Shown piece by piece: positions 50,612 to 57,712 of a DNA stretch of 64,000 nt. The notes below the pieces were generated by a model that was not told the DNA's origin, ran no database searches, and was given only the letters and a program-made list of their open reading frames with translations. The DNA comes from Ophthalmolycus amberensis (Eukaryota > Chordata > Actinopteri > Perciformes > Zoarcidae). The stretch is taken from NCBI GenBank assembly GCA_024529925.1, contig JAFEUB010001038.1, positions 1,489,001 through 1,553,000 on the forward strand, in the 5' to 3' direction. Within the stretch, counting starts at the first letter, position 1. Each line of letters opens with the position of its first letter. The translations under genes and the position numbers were made by a program.

Positions 50612-53600
50612 CTAACCAGAAAACATGTTCCTCACAAAAGAAACCAAAGAATCAACTGATGACACTGAGTCATCTACAATCTGTTCATTCATTTCACAAA
50701 CGAGTCGAACTGGAGGTTTTACAGGTCTACCTGCCCCAGTGCAAAGTGGAGGCGGCTGTGCGCAAACTACATGGTCCTGCGTGAGTGCACCTAGCTGTGT
50801 GTCAGTTGCCTGTTTAGGGGAGGGGATATGTAGAGCTTCCTCTGCTGAAGGCTGGGAAGGTACTTCCTGGGACACCACACATCCAGCAGGTGGTCCAGGG
50901 GAAGGCAACTGTGCAGCTTGAACTGAAGGATCCGAGGTATTCAAAACCTCACACACAGTATGTGGGACCACAGTCACTCCAGTCTCCGAGGGCGGAGCGC
51001 TCACAGCCACAACAAGAGAACAATCTGGTTGGCTGGCTGTAGTGTCCCCATCACTTGCATCATCCATTTGTAGGAGCCAGTCAATTGTCTTTGTCACACT
51101 GTCCTGTACAGCAACAGGAACCACTGGATCACATTGTCCACTTCCAGCAACTGAAGAGCAGCTTGACTCCAAGGCGTCGTCACCTTCCATCGGGAGAAAA
51201 CTCACAGGGAGTAGGAGGTTTCTATGAACAACTTTTTCTCTTGATGTCGCAGGATCTTTGATGCTGTACACATTGATTCCAGGCCTCACAGATGCCACTT
51301 CATAAACTGTGGACTCCCATTTGTCTGCAATTTTCCTCTTGCCTCTCTCGCCGCGATTTGCAAGCAAGACTCTGTCGCCAACAGTGAGGGGTGACCCTTT
51401 TGCTTTGCGGTTGTAGTTCTTCGCCTGTCGAGCCTGTTCTGTCCGACTGTTCAGCCGGGCAATTCGTGCAGCTTCAGACAGGTCATGTTTCAAGCGAGAG
51501 ACAAACTCATGGTGGTCAACAACAGCACCATTAGGGAGGGCATGCTGGAACACAACATCGACAGGCAGACGCGGAATCCTCCCAAACATGAGAAAGAAAG
51601 GCGCAAAACCTGTTGTCTCGTGTTCAGTGCAGTTGTAGCAAAATGTCAGCATCTCAAGCATTTGTGGCCACCTGGCTTTGGACTGGGGCGGTAGAGCCCT
51701 TATCATGTTCCCAAGAGTCCTGTTGTATCGCTCGACAACTCTATTCCCCATAGGATGGTACGGGGTGGTATGTGATTTTTGAATGCCAGCCATCTCCAGG
51801 AGCTCCTTAATGAGATGACTCTCAAAATTGGCTCCCTGATCCGAATGGATGCGTTTAGGGAAACCATATATGCAGAAAAAGTCATTCCAGAGACGGCGGG
51901 CAACCTGCTTCGCTGACTGATTTTTGCATGGGAATGCGTGCGACAGTTTGGAAAAGTGATCCGTGACAACTAAAACATCCACACTCTTCTTGTCAGTCTG
52001 TTCAGCAGTCCAGAAGTCAATACACACTAGTTCCATTGGTTCAGAGGTGCAAATGCTTTCAAGAGGAGCACGGCCGTTAGGCTCTGGGGTCTTCCCAACC
52101 ACACAGCGAAAGCAGTTTTTCACGTGATTGATGATGTCACGTTCCATCCCTATCCAAAAGAACCTCTGCCTGGCGAGAGAAAGTGTGCGTGCCTGCCCCT
52201 GATGACCAGATGAGTCGTGGAGGCCATGGAGGACTTGGGTCTTCAGGGAGTCTGGAACAACAACCTGGTGAATTGTCATGTTCATTTGTCTGTCTTTCTT
52301 TACCTTGTACAACATGCCATCCTTTATGGAGAGCTTGGGCCATTGTCTCAACAGTTTCATCACTGCACGAGACTCACCAGCACGTTCACGCCTAGAGGGT
52401 CTCCTGCGACGCCGGACGTAAAAGAAAACTCTGCTTAAGACATCATCCTGCTCTTGCAGATTAACCAGTTCACTCTTTGGTAGCGAATCAATCTGGTTGA
52501 CATCGGCAAGCTGGAGAATAGCTGGTCCTGTGCCTCTCACTTGACTGACACCTCCAGAGTCATGTGCATCCAACACAGCCGAGACATCCTGTGAAGAGAG
52601 GGACCCCTGCGGCGGAGGTGGTGGAGTGACAACAGCTCCCTCTTCGGACTGATCAACAACCAACTGGCAGTTAGTAGTACATCTGAATGCATCTTGTACT
52701 GTCCTATCCACCATTCCATTTACATTGTTCAGTAATGAGGCATACAGTTCAGTCACAAGACGGTGGCCTATGCATGACTGGACAAATGGCTCCCTACTCA
52801 GTGCATCGGCAACCACATTCTTTGTGCCAGGGACATAGTTTAGGTCAAAACTGTATGCTGCAAGCCTTGAAACCCATCTTTGTTCACATGCATCTAACCT
52901 AGGCTTAGTTAAGATGTATGTCAATGGATTATTATCCGTCCAGACTGAGAAACATCGCCCTTTCAGCCAATGGCTAAATTTGTCACAGACCGCCCATTTA
53001 AGAGCGAGAAACTCCAGCCGATGTGCTGGATAGTTCAGCTGGGAGTGTGACAGTGTCTTGCTGGCAAACGCCACTGGTCTGGCAATCTTTCCATCAGGAG
53101 GCAACTGCGAGAGTACAGCTCCTAGGCCATCAAAGGAGGCGTCAACAGCGAGGATGAATGGTGCATCAAAATCTGGATGGGCCAACGCGACACTGTGCAC
53201 AAGCTCATGTTTCAAAGTTCTGAATGCTTCCCTGCACTCATCAGTCCAGTCAGTCGGGGACAGTTTAACATGGCCTCTTTTGAATTTTGGTTTATGGCCT
53301 CTTCCTCTTTTGTGTGGTATGGGAGGCTCAGCCACAAGGTTGAACAGTGGCTTAGCTTTAGCTGAACATCCCTCAATAAAATGATGGTAGTAGAGAACCA
53401 TTCCCAAGAAAGATCTGATTTTCTTAGCACAAGGTGTTTTCCCATCAGAGTCCATCAGATCAGCTTCCTGCACATCATTTATAGCCTGTACTTTACTTGG
53501 ATCCGTCCTAACACCATCTCCACATATGATGTGTCCCAGAAACTTGACAGACCGGCGAAGAAAGTGGCACTTCTTAGGCGCGAGCTTCAGGTTGTTAGCA

Positions 53601-54250
53601 GCAAGGCGTGAGAAAACCATCTGCAGACGCTCAAGTGCAACCTGTTCAGATGGAGCAAACACCATAAGGTCATCCAGGTAGCATAACAGACTTGTGAAGT
53701 TCTCATCGCCAAAGATGGACATCATCATTCGCATAAAAGTGGCAGGACTGTTTGTCAGGCCCTGAGGCATCCTGTTATACTCATGGAGACCGAATGGGGA
53801 GGAAAACGCTGTGTATTTCTTGTCGTCCTCGTGCAGCCTGACATTGTAGAACCCTGATGTGAGGTCCATTGTGGAGAAGAACACATTGCCACCAAGTGCA
53901 GCAAGGGAGTCTGTCTGATGAGGCAACGGATGTGCGTCCTTCACTGTTCTTGCGTTCAACCACCTGAAGTCATTACAGATGCGAAGATCCTTTGTCGGCT
54001 TGACAACCAGGACGAGGGGAGATGAATACTCGCTCTGAGATTTACGAATTATTCCCAATTCCTCCATCTCATTCAGAGCTGTACGAAGCTTGTCATAATG
54101 GCACGGTGAGACCCGCCTGAATGGAAGTCTGAAGGGCTTGTCATCCACTAAGCGGATTCTGTGGACAAAATCTGCCGCCTCACCACAGTCCATTTTGTGC
54201 CTCGAAAAGGTGGACTCATACTGCTCAATGAGCTGCAGCAGCTTATCCTT
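50612..54250 (-). CDS. pol: Pol: reverse transcriptase, RNase H, integrase
   Basis: Numbering from the ATG at 54,193 (1,193 codons). RT: catalytic D110 (FFSTMD) and Y172-LDD, with the PQGLTNSPATF motif before it. RNase H: D351 (AVDASFDG), E394, D420 and D463. Integrase: zinc motif H659-X4-H664...C694-X2-C697, then D726, D785 and E821 with 35 residues between the last two. The tail after about 1,000 is serine/proline-rich, and I see no clear GPY/F module or chromodomain. The frame is open upstream to a TGA at 54,251-54,253 and those 19 codons resemble the usual lead-in to RT, so the ATG is probably not the natural start. Pol is in the +1 frame relative to protease and does not overlap it. A single slip cannot join them, so this copy has probably acquired indels there. 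Confidence 0.95.
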   Translation of the reverse strand, partial: KDKLLQLIEQYESTFSRHKMDCGEAADFVHRIRLVDDKPFRLPFRRVSPCHYDKLRTALNEMEELGIIRKSQSEYSSPLVLVVKPTKDLRICNDFRWLNARTVKDAHPLPHQTDSLAALGGNVFFSTMDLTSGFYNVRLHEDDKKYTAFSSPFGLHEYNRMPQGLTNSPATFMRMMMSIFGDENFTSLLCYLDDLMVFAPSEQVALERLQMVFSRLAANNLKLAPKKCHFLRRSVKFLGHIICGDGVRTDPSKVQAINDVQEADLMDSDGKTPCAKKIRSFLGMVLYYHHFIEGCSAKAKPLFNLVAEPPIPHKRGRGHKPKFKRGHVKLSPTDWTDECREAFRTLKHELVHSVALAHPDFDAPFILAVDASFDGLGAVLSQLPPDGKIARPVAFASKTLSHSQLNYPAHRLEFLALKWAVCDKFSHWLKGRCFSVWTDNNPLTYILTKPRLDACEQRWVSRLAAYSFDLNYVPGTKNVVADALSREPFVQSCIGHRLVTELYASLLNNVNGMVDRTVQDAFRCTTNCQLVVDQSEEGAVVTPPPPPQGSLSSQDVSAVLDAHDSGGVSQVRGTGPAILQLADVNQIDSLPKSELVNLQEQDDVLSRVFFYVRRRRRPSRRERAGESRAVMKLLRQWPKLSIKDGMLYKVKKDRQMNMTIHQVVVPDSLKTQVLHGLHDSSGHQGQARTLSLARQRFFWIGMERDIINHVKNCFRCVVGKTPEPNGRAPLESICTSEPMELVCIDFWTAEQTDKKSVDVLVVTDHFSKLSHAFPCKNQSAKQVARRLWNDFFCIYGFPKRIHSDQGANFESHLIKELLEMAGIQKSHTTPYHPMGNRVVERYNRTLGNMIRALPPQSKARWPQMLEMLTFCYNCTEHETTGFAPFFLMFGRIPRLPVDVVFQHALPNGAVVDHHEFVSRLKHDLSEAARIARLNSRTEQARQAKNYNRKAKGSPLTVGDRVLLANRGERGKRKIADKWESTVYEVASVRPGINVYSIKDPATSREKVVHRNLLLPVSFLPMEGDDALESSCSSVAGSGQCDPVVPVAVQDSVTKTIDWLLQMDDASDGDTTASQPDCSLVVAVSAPPSETGVTVVPHTVCEVLNTSDPSVQAAQLPSPGPPAGCVVSQEVPSQPSAEEALHIPSPKQATDTQLGALTQDHVVCAQPPPLCTGAGRPVKPPVRLVCEMNEQIVDDSVSSVDSLVSFVRNMFSG

Positions 54251-54266
54251 TCATTCGAGGGAAACT

Positions 54267-55301
54267 TCACAAGATGAGGTCCACGTCCTGCAGGCCCATG
54301 TCATTTAGGATGCGCGATATCTCCTCTTCCGACCTTGGTGCAGGTGGTGCGCTCTGTGTGTATTGCGCACTGCATTGGATGCGATCGGGTTCAGGTAAGT
54401 CCTGCACAGAAAGACAGGGGGACACATCTGCAACCTTTGCATTTCTTTTAATGGTGAGAGGCTTGTCAGTGGGATTTACTATTTTGACTGGAACCCAACC
54501 ATCTCCCCATAAGAAAGTAACAACCCTCCCCACCATAATTTGTGCAGGCCTGGCTTTGGACTGGGTGGGTTCGATGATGACCGTACTCCCCACTCCAGTG
54601 ATGTCAGATGCAGGCAGTTTAGCCCACACTAAATGTTCAGACATCGGCTGTAGAGTGACACATCTTTTGAGTTTAGCTGTGCCGATTCTGTTTGGCATTG
54701 CACCGCCTTCCCATTCATCAGAGTAGGACAGCAGGGATGCCAAATGGGGCAACTTATCATTTGGAGCACTGTTCACTGGAGACGTAATGTTTTGGCCACT
54801 AACAGCTTCTTTCATCCGTGGTATGAGCCACTTGATGGCATTGCTGCCGAGAATCATTTCATCAGTTTGGCCTGGCACAACTAGAACAGGAATTATCACC
54901 TTATAGCCATAAACTGATGCAGTGAGGTCATACATGGCAGAAGGTGTGATGAGGTGACCCCCACAGCCAACAATAACAAAGTCCTCAGCTGATTTCTTTT
55001 CAATGTTAGGGATGGACTGTGAAAGTTTTGTGGCAGCTGCCTCACTTACAGTGCATGCCATAGATCCACTGTCTATTAATGCTCTGAGAACATGCTCTCC
55101 ATCAGTAGTCACATCTGTGTAGAATAGGCTGTCAGTCTTTGAGAGTCTCTGCAAGCCTTGCACAATCAGTGTTTTTTGTGATGGCACTATGCTGCTGTAG
55201 GTGTGATACAATGTTTCATAATCATCAATGTCTGTCAAATCCAAGGTGGGAGGTTCACTCACTTGATCTGCGCTGTCCTCCCCTGCACGCAGATCATTCA
55301 G
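54267..55301 (-). CDS. pro: Protease (retropepsin-like), by -1 frameshift from gag
   Basis: The frame opens at 55,319, overlaps the gag end by 22 nt, and is entered by slippage on GGGAAAC (55,301-55,307); the first codon after the slip is CTG at 55,301. There is no ATG near the start; a GTG at 55,262 is not needed if translation comes from frameshifting. The active-site motif ALIDSGSMACTVS has the retroviral-type aspartate in DSG (two copies dimerise to form one active site), and ILGSNAI is the second hydrophobic-Gly motif. The region after about residue 130 is a linker toward RT. It ends with TGA at 54,267-54,269, before the pol frame opens. Confidence 0.88.
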   Translation of the reverse strand: MNDLRAGEDSADQVSEPPTLDLTDIDDYETLYHTYSSIVPSQKTLIVQGLQRLSKTDSLFYTDVTTDGEHVLRALIDSGSMACTVSEAAATKLSQSIPNIEKKSAEDFVIVGCGGHLITPSAMYDLTASVYGYKVIIPVLVVPGQTDEMILGSNAIKWLIPRMKEAVSGQNITSPVNSAPNDKLPHLASLLSYSDEWEGGAMPNRIGTAKLKRCVTLQPMSEHLVWAKLPASDITGVGSTVIIEPTQSKARPAQIMVGRVVTFLWGDGWVPVKIVNPTDKPLTIKRNAKVADVSPCLSVQDLPEPDRIQCSAQYTQSAPPAPRSEEEISRILNDMGLQDVDLIL

Positions 55302-55307
55302 TTTCCC
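55248..55307 (-). promoter_or_regulatory. -1 programmed frameshift signal, gag/pro
   Basis: The slippery heptamer G-GGA-AAC lies in the gag reading register directly before the gag stop. After a 5-nt spacer, GATCTGCG (55,288-55,295) pairs perfectly with CGCAGATC (55,265-55,272). The loop contains GGGAGG (55,277-55,282), complementary to CCTCCC downstream (55,248-55,253), giving a possible H-type pseudoknot. The new frame is exactly that of the protease. Confidence 0.88.
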
Positions 55308-56668
55308 TGCTGACCATAGTCAGAAGGACGTCTTCCCTCTGGGCAGTTGCGTCTTGGGTGGCCAGGTAAGTGGCACAGGAAACAGAGCCTGTTCTCTCGA
55401 CAGTGTGTGAGGGCAGAGTGAGAGCCGTCTTTACAAATGGAACATGGCGTCTCATTTAATCCCTCAACTCTCGGAAGCCTGTTGTTGGAATGTGGCTTTT
55501 TGTTGGCTTGAGCATAACCCGGGCCCTGGAGCAACACTTTCTCTAGCATTCCAATTAACCTCTCCAGAGTGGAGGTCTCTTGACTCACAGCCTTTTTCTG
55601 TTCGGGGATGTCTGAAACTGAAGTAGCATTAGCACTAACCTCAACTTTATTCATGTTGATTTTGCTACCCCTCTCTGTAGAAGACCTGAGTCCCTTCTCT
55701 AGATGGTATTCATCTAACACTTCCTGAACTTCACGAGCCGACCATTTATCCATTGTCTTGGACCTAAAGGTAAGAGCTAGATCTTTACTGGGGCAGTGTC
55801 TGATGAACATCCGTGTAACTTCAACACCGGGGTTGTCAAACATTTTACCCTGCTCTTCAAGACCACTTGCAGCAACATCAGCTGCTCGGTTCAGTCTAAG
55901 CCAATACTCATATGGATCCTCCTGTTCTTTTGCCGTGGTGGAATAAAAGTCAGCCAGAGGCACAGAGGAGCAGTGGCTCGTACTGAAATGTCTGCGCAGG
56001 AGTCCATAGATGGCCTGTGGGTTATGCCGGACATCAACTTCACCGTTTCTTATTCCAAATCTCACAACGTCCTTTGCTCTGCCTCTCAGGTGGATGAGAA
56101 TTTCCTCAGCCTGATTCTCAAGCTGAACACCACTCTTTCTGATGTAATTCTTCATTGATTCTTCCCATTCGTCAACAGCCAGCGTATCCGAACTCTCCCC
56201 TCGGAATACAGGTGGGTCCTTGACTCCTCTCTGAGTTACCAGCTGGACTTGGGAGAGATCCAGTGTGCGGCTGGAGTCTCTCTTTTGGAATGTTTCTTCA
56301 GGACTTGTATGCACGGAAGCTGCAGGGCTTGATGTGTTGAGGCGTGACATAATGCTATCAGCTAGCTGCTGCCCTATCTGCTGCACAATAGTGCTCATTT
56401 GGTCAACTAGTCTCACATCATCAAGGGGAGGGTCTGGAACTGATGTACTAGTGCACTGTGGTGGATGTAACGCAACTATTGGCTGACTCTGAGGTGTCAC
56501 TACTTCCCTACGTCTGAAAGGACTGTGCACCAAATCCTCACCATAAGCTGTTCTATCCCCCACCTGACGGTCACCTAGTGAAAATGGAACAGGTGTGGTA
56601 CGCAGCCCCCTACCCCTGCCAAAACTGATAGGAGTCATATCGGAGGTACCAAATTCATTGAGACTCAT
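55298..56668 (-). CDS. gag: Gag polyprotein
   Basis: I chose the ATG at 56,666-56,668 (456 codons); the frame extends seven codons upstream only through a GTG. The N-terminal ~130 residues are low in recognisable features. A capsid-like central part follows the PPVFRGESSDTLAVDEWEES region (W and acidic residues typical of Ty3/Gypsy capsids). The C terminus has two zinc knuckles: C409-X2-C-X4-H-X5-C423 (one residue longer than standard) and C429-X2-C-X4-H-X4-C442. It would assemble the particle and bind genomic RNA. Its stop at 55,298-55,300 is bypassed by -1 frameshifting to make Gag-Pro. Confidence 0.92.
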   Translation of the reverse strand: MSLNEFGTSDMTPISFGRGRGLRTTPVPFSLGDRQVGDRTAYGEDLVHSPFRRREVVTPQSQPIVALHPPQCTSTSVPDPPLDDVRLVDQMSTIVQQIGQQLADSIMSRLNTSSPAASVHTSPEETFQKRDSSRTLDLSQVQLVTQRGVKDPPVFRGESSDTLAVDEWEESMKNYIRKSGVQLENQAEEILIHLRGRAKDVVRFGIRNGEVDVRHNPQAIYGLLRRHFSTSHCSSVPLADFYSTTAKEQEDPYEYWLRLNRAADVAASGLEEQGKMFDNPGVEVTRMFIRHCPSKDLALTFRSKTMDKWSAREVQEVLDEYHLEKGLRSSTERGSKINMNKVEVSANATSVSDIPEQKKAVSQETSTLERLIGMLEKVLLQGPGYAQANKKPHSNNRLPRVEGLNETPCSICKDGSHSALTHCRENRLCFLCHLPGHPRRNCPEGRRPSDYGQQGN

Positions 56669-56839
56669 ACTTAATAGCAAAATACTCACTCAGTCTCACA
56701 CAGTCTCAAGGGAATATGGCTGTAGTTAGCTAAATAAACCTGACAGTTAGATACAGCGAAGAAAGAATTGCAGCCCCAAAATGATGGTGAGAAGACATCT
56801 GCCCGGTCCGGCGTAGTCATGAACGGGTCACGGCACCAA
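56669..56839 (-). other. 5' untranslated leader between LTR and gag
   Basis: About 170 nt containing the primer-binding site next to the LTR. One upstream ATG occurs just after the primer site. No other frame is supported. Confidence 0.75.
56825..56838 (-). promoter_or_regulatory. Primer-binding site, tRNA-His
   Basis: TGGTGCCGTGACCC on the transcribed strand starts one base after the 5' LTR. Its first 12 bases are complementary to the 3' end of tRNA-His (GTCACGGCACCA); the next position is a mismatch. tRNA identity is from memory of the vertebrate tRNA-His sequence. Confidence 0.8.
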
Positions 56840-56923
56840 TGTAACCTCTGTGAAGATGTCTCCTAGCTCAATGAATCTCTCGGGGCTGGTCAGGCTTGTG
56901 GTAACAGCAGGTTTATTCCACAT

Positions 56924-57029
56924 CTGCATTTATGACAAAGGACAACATGGAAGAATGGGTCATCTTGCGGACAACTGCGCATGCTCTGTCTTCAGTAAAT
57001 CCTCCGTTACGTTCAGGATTACCCATAGT
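56924..57029 (-). other. Intron-less (spliced-form) leader copy, 5' LTR
   Basis: Equivalent of 49,520-49,625: the 40-nt block at 56,990-57,029 is joined to the 66-nt block at 56,924-56,989 at the splice-site position. The separated forms are at 57,544-57,583 and 57,257-57,322. Confidence 0.9.
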
Positions 57030-57042
57030 TGACATTGATACA

Positions 57043-57057
57043 GTGATCGTATAGTGG
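57043..57057 (-). other. 15-nt match to tRNA-His 5'/D-arm region, 5' LTR
   Basis: Identical to the segment at 49,639-49,653. It lies 13 nt upstream (transcript sense) of the spliced-form copy, near the end of the second, truncated intron-like segment. Confidence 0.65.
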
Positions 57058-57322
57058 GTTTAATTTCATTTAAATAAAATAGCCGAAATAGAACATAAAT
57101 TGTCTCTCTTAAATGTATGAGGAGAATTACAAAAGTATATATAACCAAAAATATATTTATACAGATTTCTCACACTGAACTGTTACCTTTTTCATTTTAT
57201 AATAACAATTGTATAACTGAGTAAACATGTAGACGATAGAACATACTGTAACATACCTGCATTTATGACAAAGGACAACATGGAAGAATGGGTCATCTTG
57301 CGGACAACTGCGCATGCTCCGT

Positions 57323-57543
57323 CTAGAAAGACGGCATCAAGTTAGTATTAGCTAACGTTAGCTGTATTGGCGACATTTTTACTGGCAATAAAACACATAA
57401 AAAACGTATAGTTAACTTAATAAAAACATGGCGAATATTATCTAAGACAAATAATATTCAACAAAATAAAGCCAGCTCAACTCTTGTGTACTTTTAAAGT
57501 TAGTTAACATTATATTGTCCACGGACATTCACGGACCCGTTAC
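57323..57543 (-). other. 221-nt intron-like segment in 5' LTR
   Basis: GT...AG ends, with a branch-point match TACTAAC at 57,341-57,347. If the TATA-directed transcript starts near 57,615, this segment lies in the leader of the element RNA and could be spliced out. Confidence 0.8.
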
Positions 57544-57638
57544 CTTCAGTAAATCCTCCGTTACGTTCAGGATTACCCATAGTCCTTTGCGTCTAGATTA
57601 CCTCATAGTCCTTTGGGGATATTCAGTGCAGGTACACA

Positions 57639-57644
57639 TTTATA
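57639..57644 (-). promoter_or_regulatory. TATA box of the 5' LTR
   Basis: TATAAA on the transcribed strand, about 65 nt into the LTR, implies a very short U3 and a start site about 30 nt further on (near 57,612). The copy in the 3' LTR is at 50,256-50,261. Confidence 0.55.
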
Positions 57645-57708
57645 ACAGCAGGTGGCGGACTTTTCCCATTTAGCGGGATTTAACCTGAACCTCTTCAACT
57701 ATGTTACA

Positions 57709-57712
57709 CAAC
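57709..57712. repeat. Right 4-bp target duplication (CAAC)
   Basis: Matches 49,432-49,435. The next base on each side differs, so the duplication is four bases long. Confidence 0.85.

Larger units (their letters stand above)
49436..57708 (-). mobile_element. Full-length Ty3/Gypsy LTR retrotransposon
   Basis: An 8.27-kb element transcribed on the minus strand. Two nearly identical LTRs (TGTAAC...GTTACA) flank a 6.5-kb interior with, in order, a tRNA-His primer-binding site, gag, protease, RT, RNase H, integrase and a polypurine tract. RT and RNase H precede integrase, the Ty3/Gypsy order. There is no envelope-like frame after pol and no recognisable chromodomain. A CAAC target duplication shows it moved as one unit. 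LTRs differ by three substitutions and a 21-bp gap, so the insertion is recent. The protease and pol frames do not connect in this copy (see pol). Inserted in otherwise non-coding DNA. Confidence 0.97.
56840..57708 (-). repeat. 5' LTR (869 bp)
   Basis: This LTR should drive transcription. It has the same TGTAAC/GTTACA ends as the 3' LTR and lacks the 21-bp A/T segment. A TATAAA lies near its beginning. It contains the same unspliced and spliced leader copies. Confidence 0.97.

Noticed and set aside
50612..51100. Envelope or chromodomain at the end of the retrotransposon
   Set aside because: The last ~190 codons of pol are Ser/Pro-rich with no chromodomain aromatic cage or transmembrane segment, and no further frame follows.
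54251..54300. Programmed frameshift between protease and pol
   Set aside because: No X-XXY-YYZ heptamer, and the frames do not overlap.
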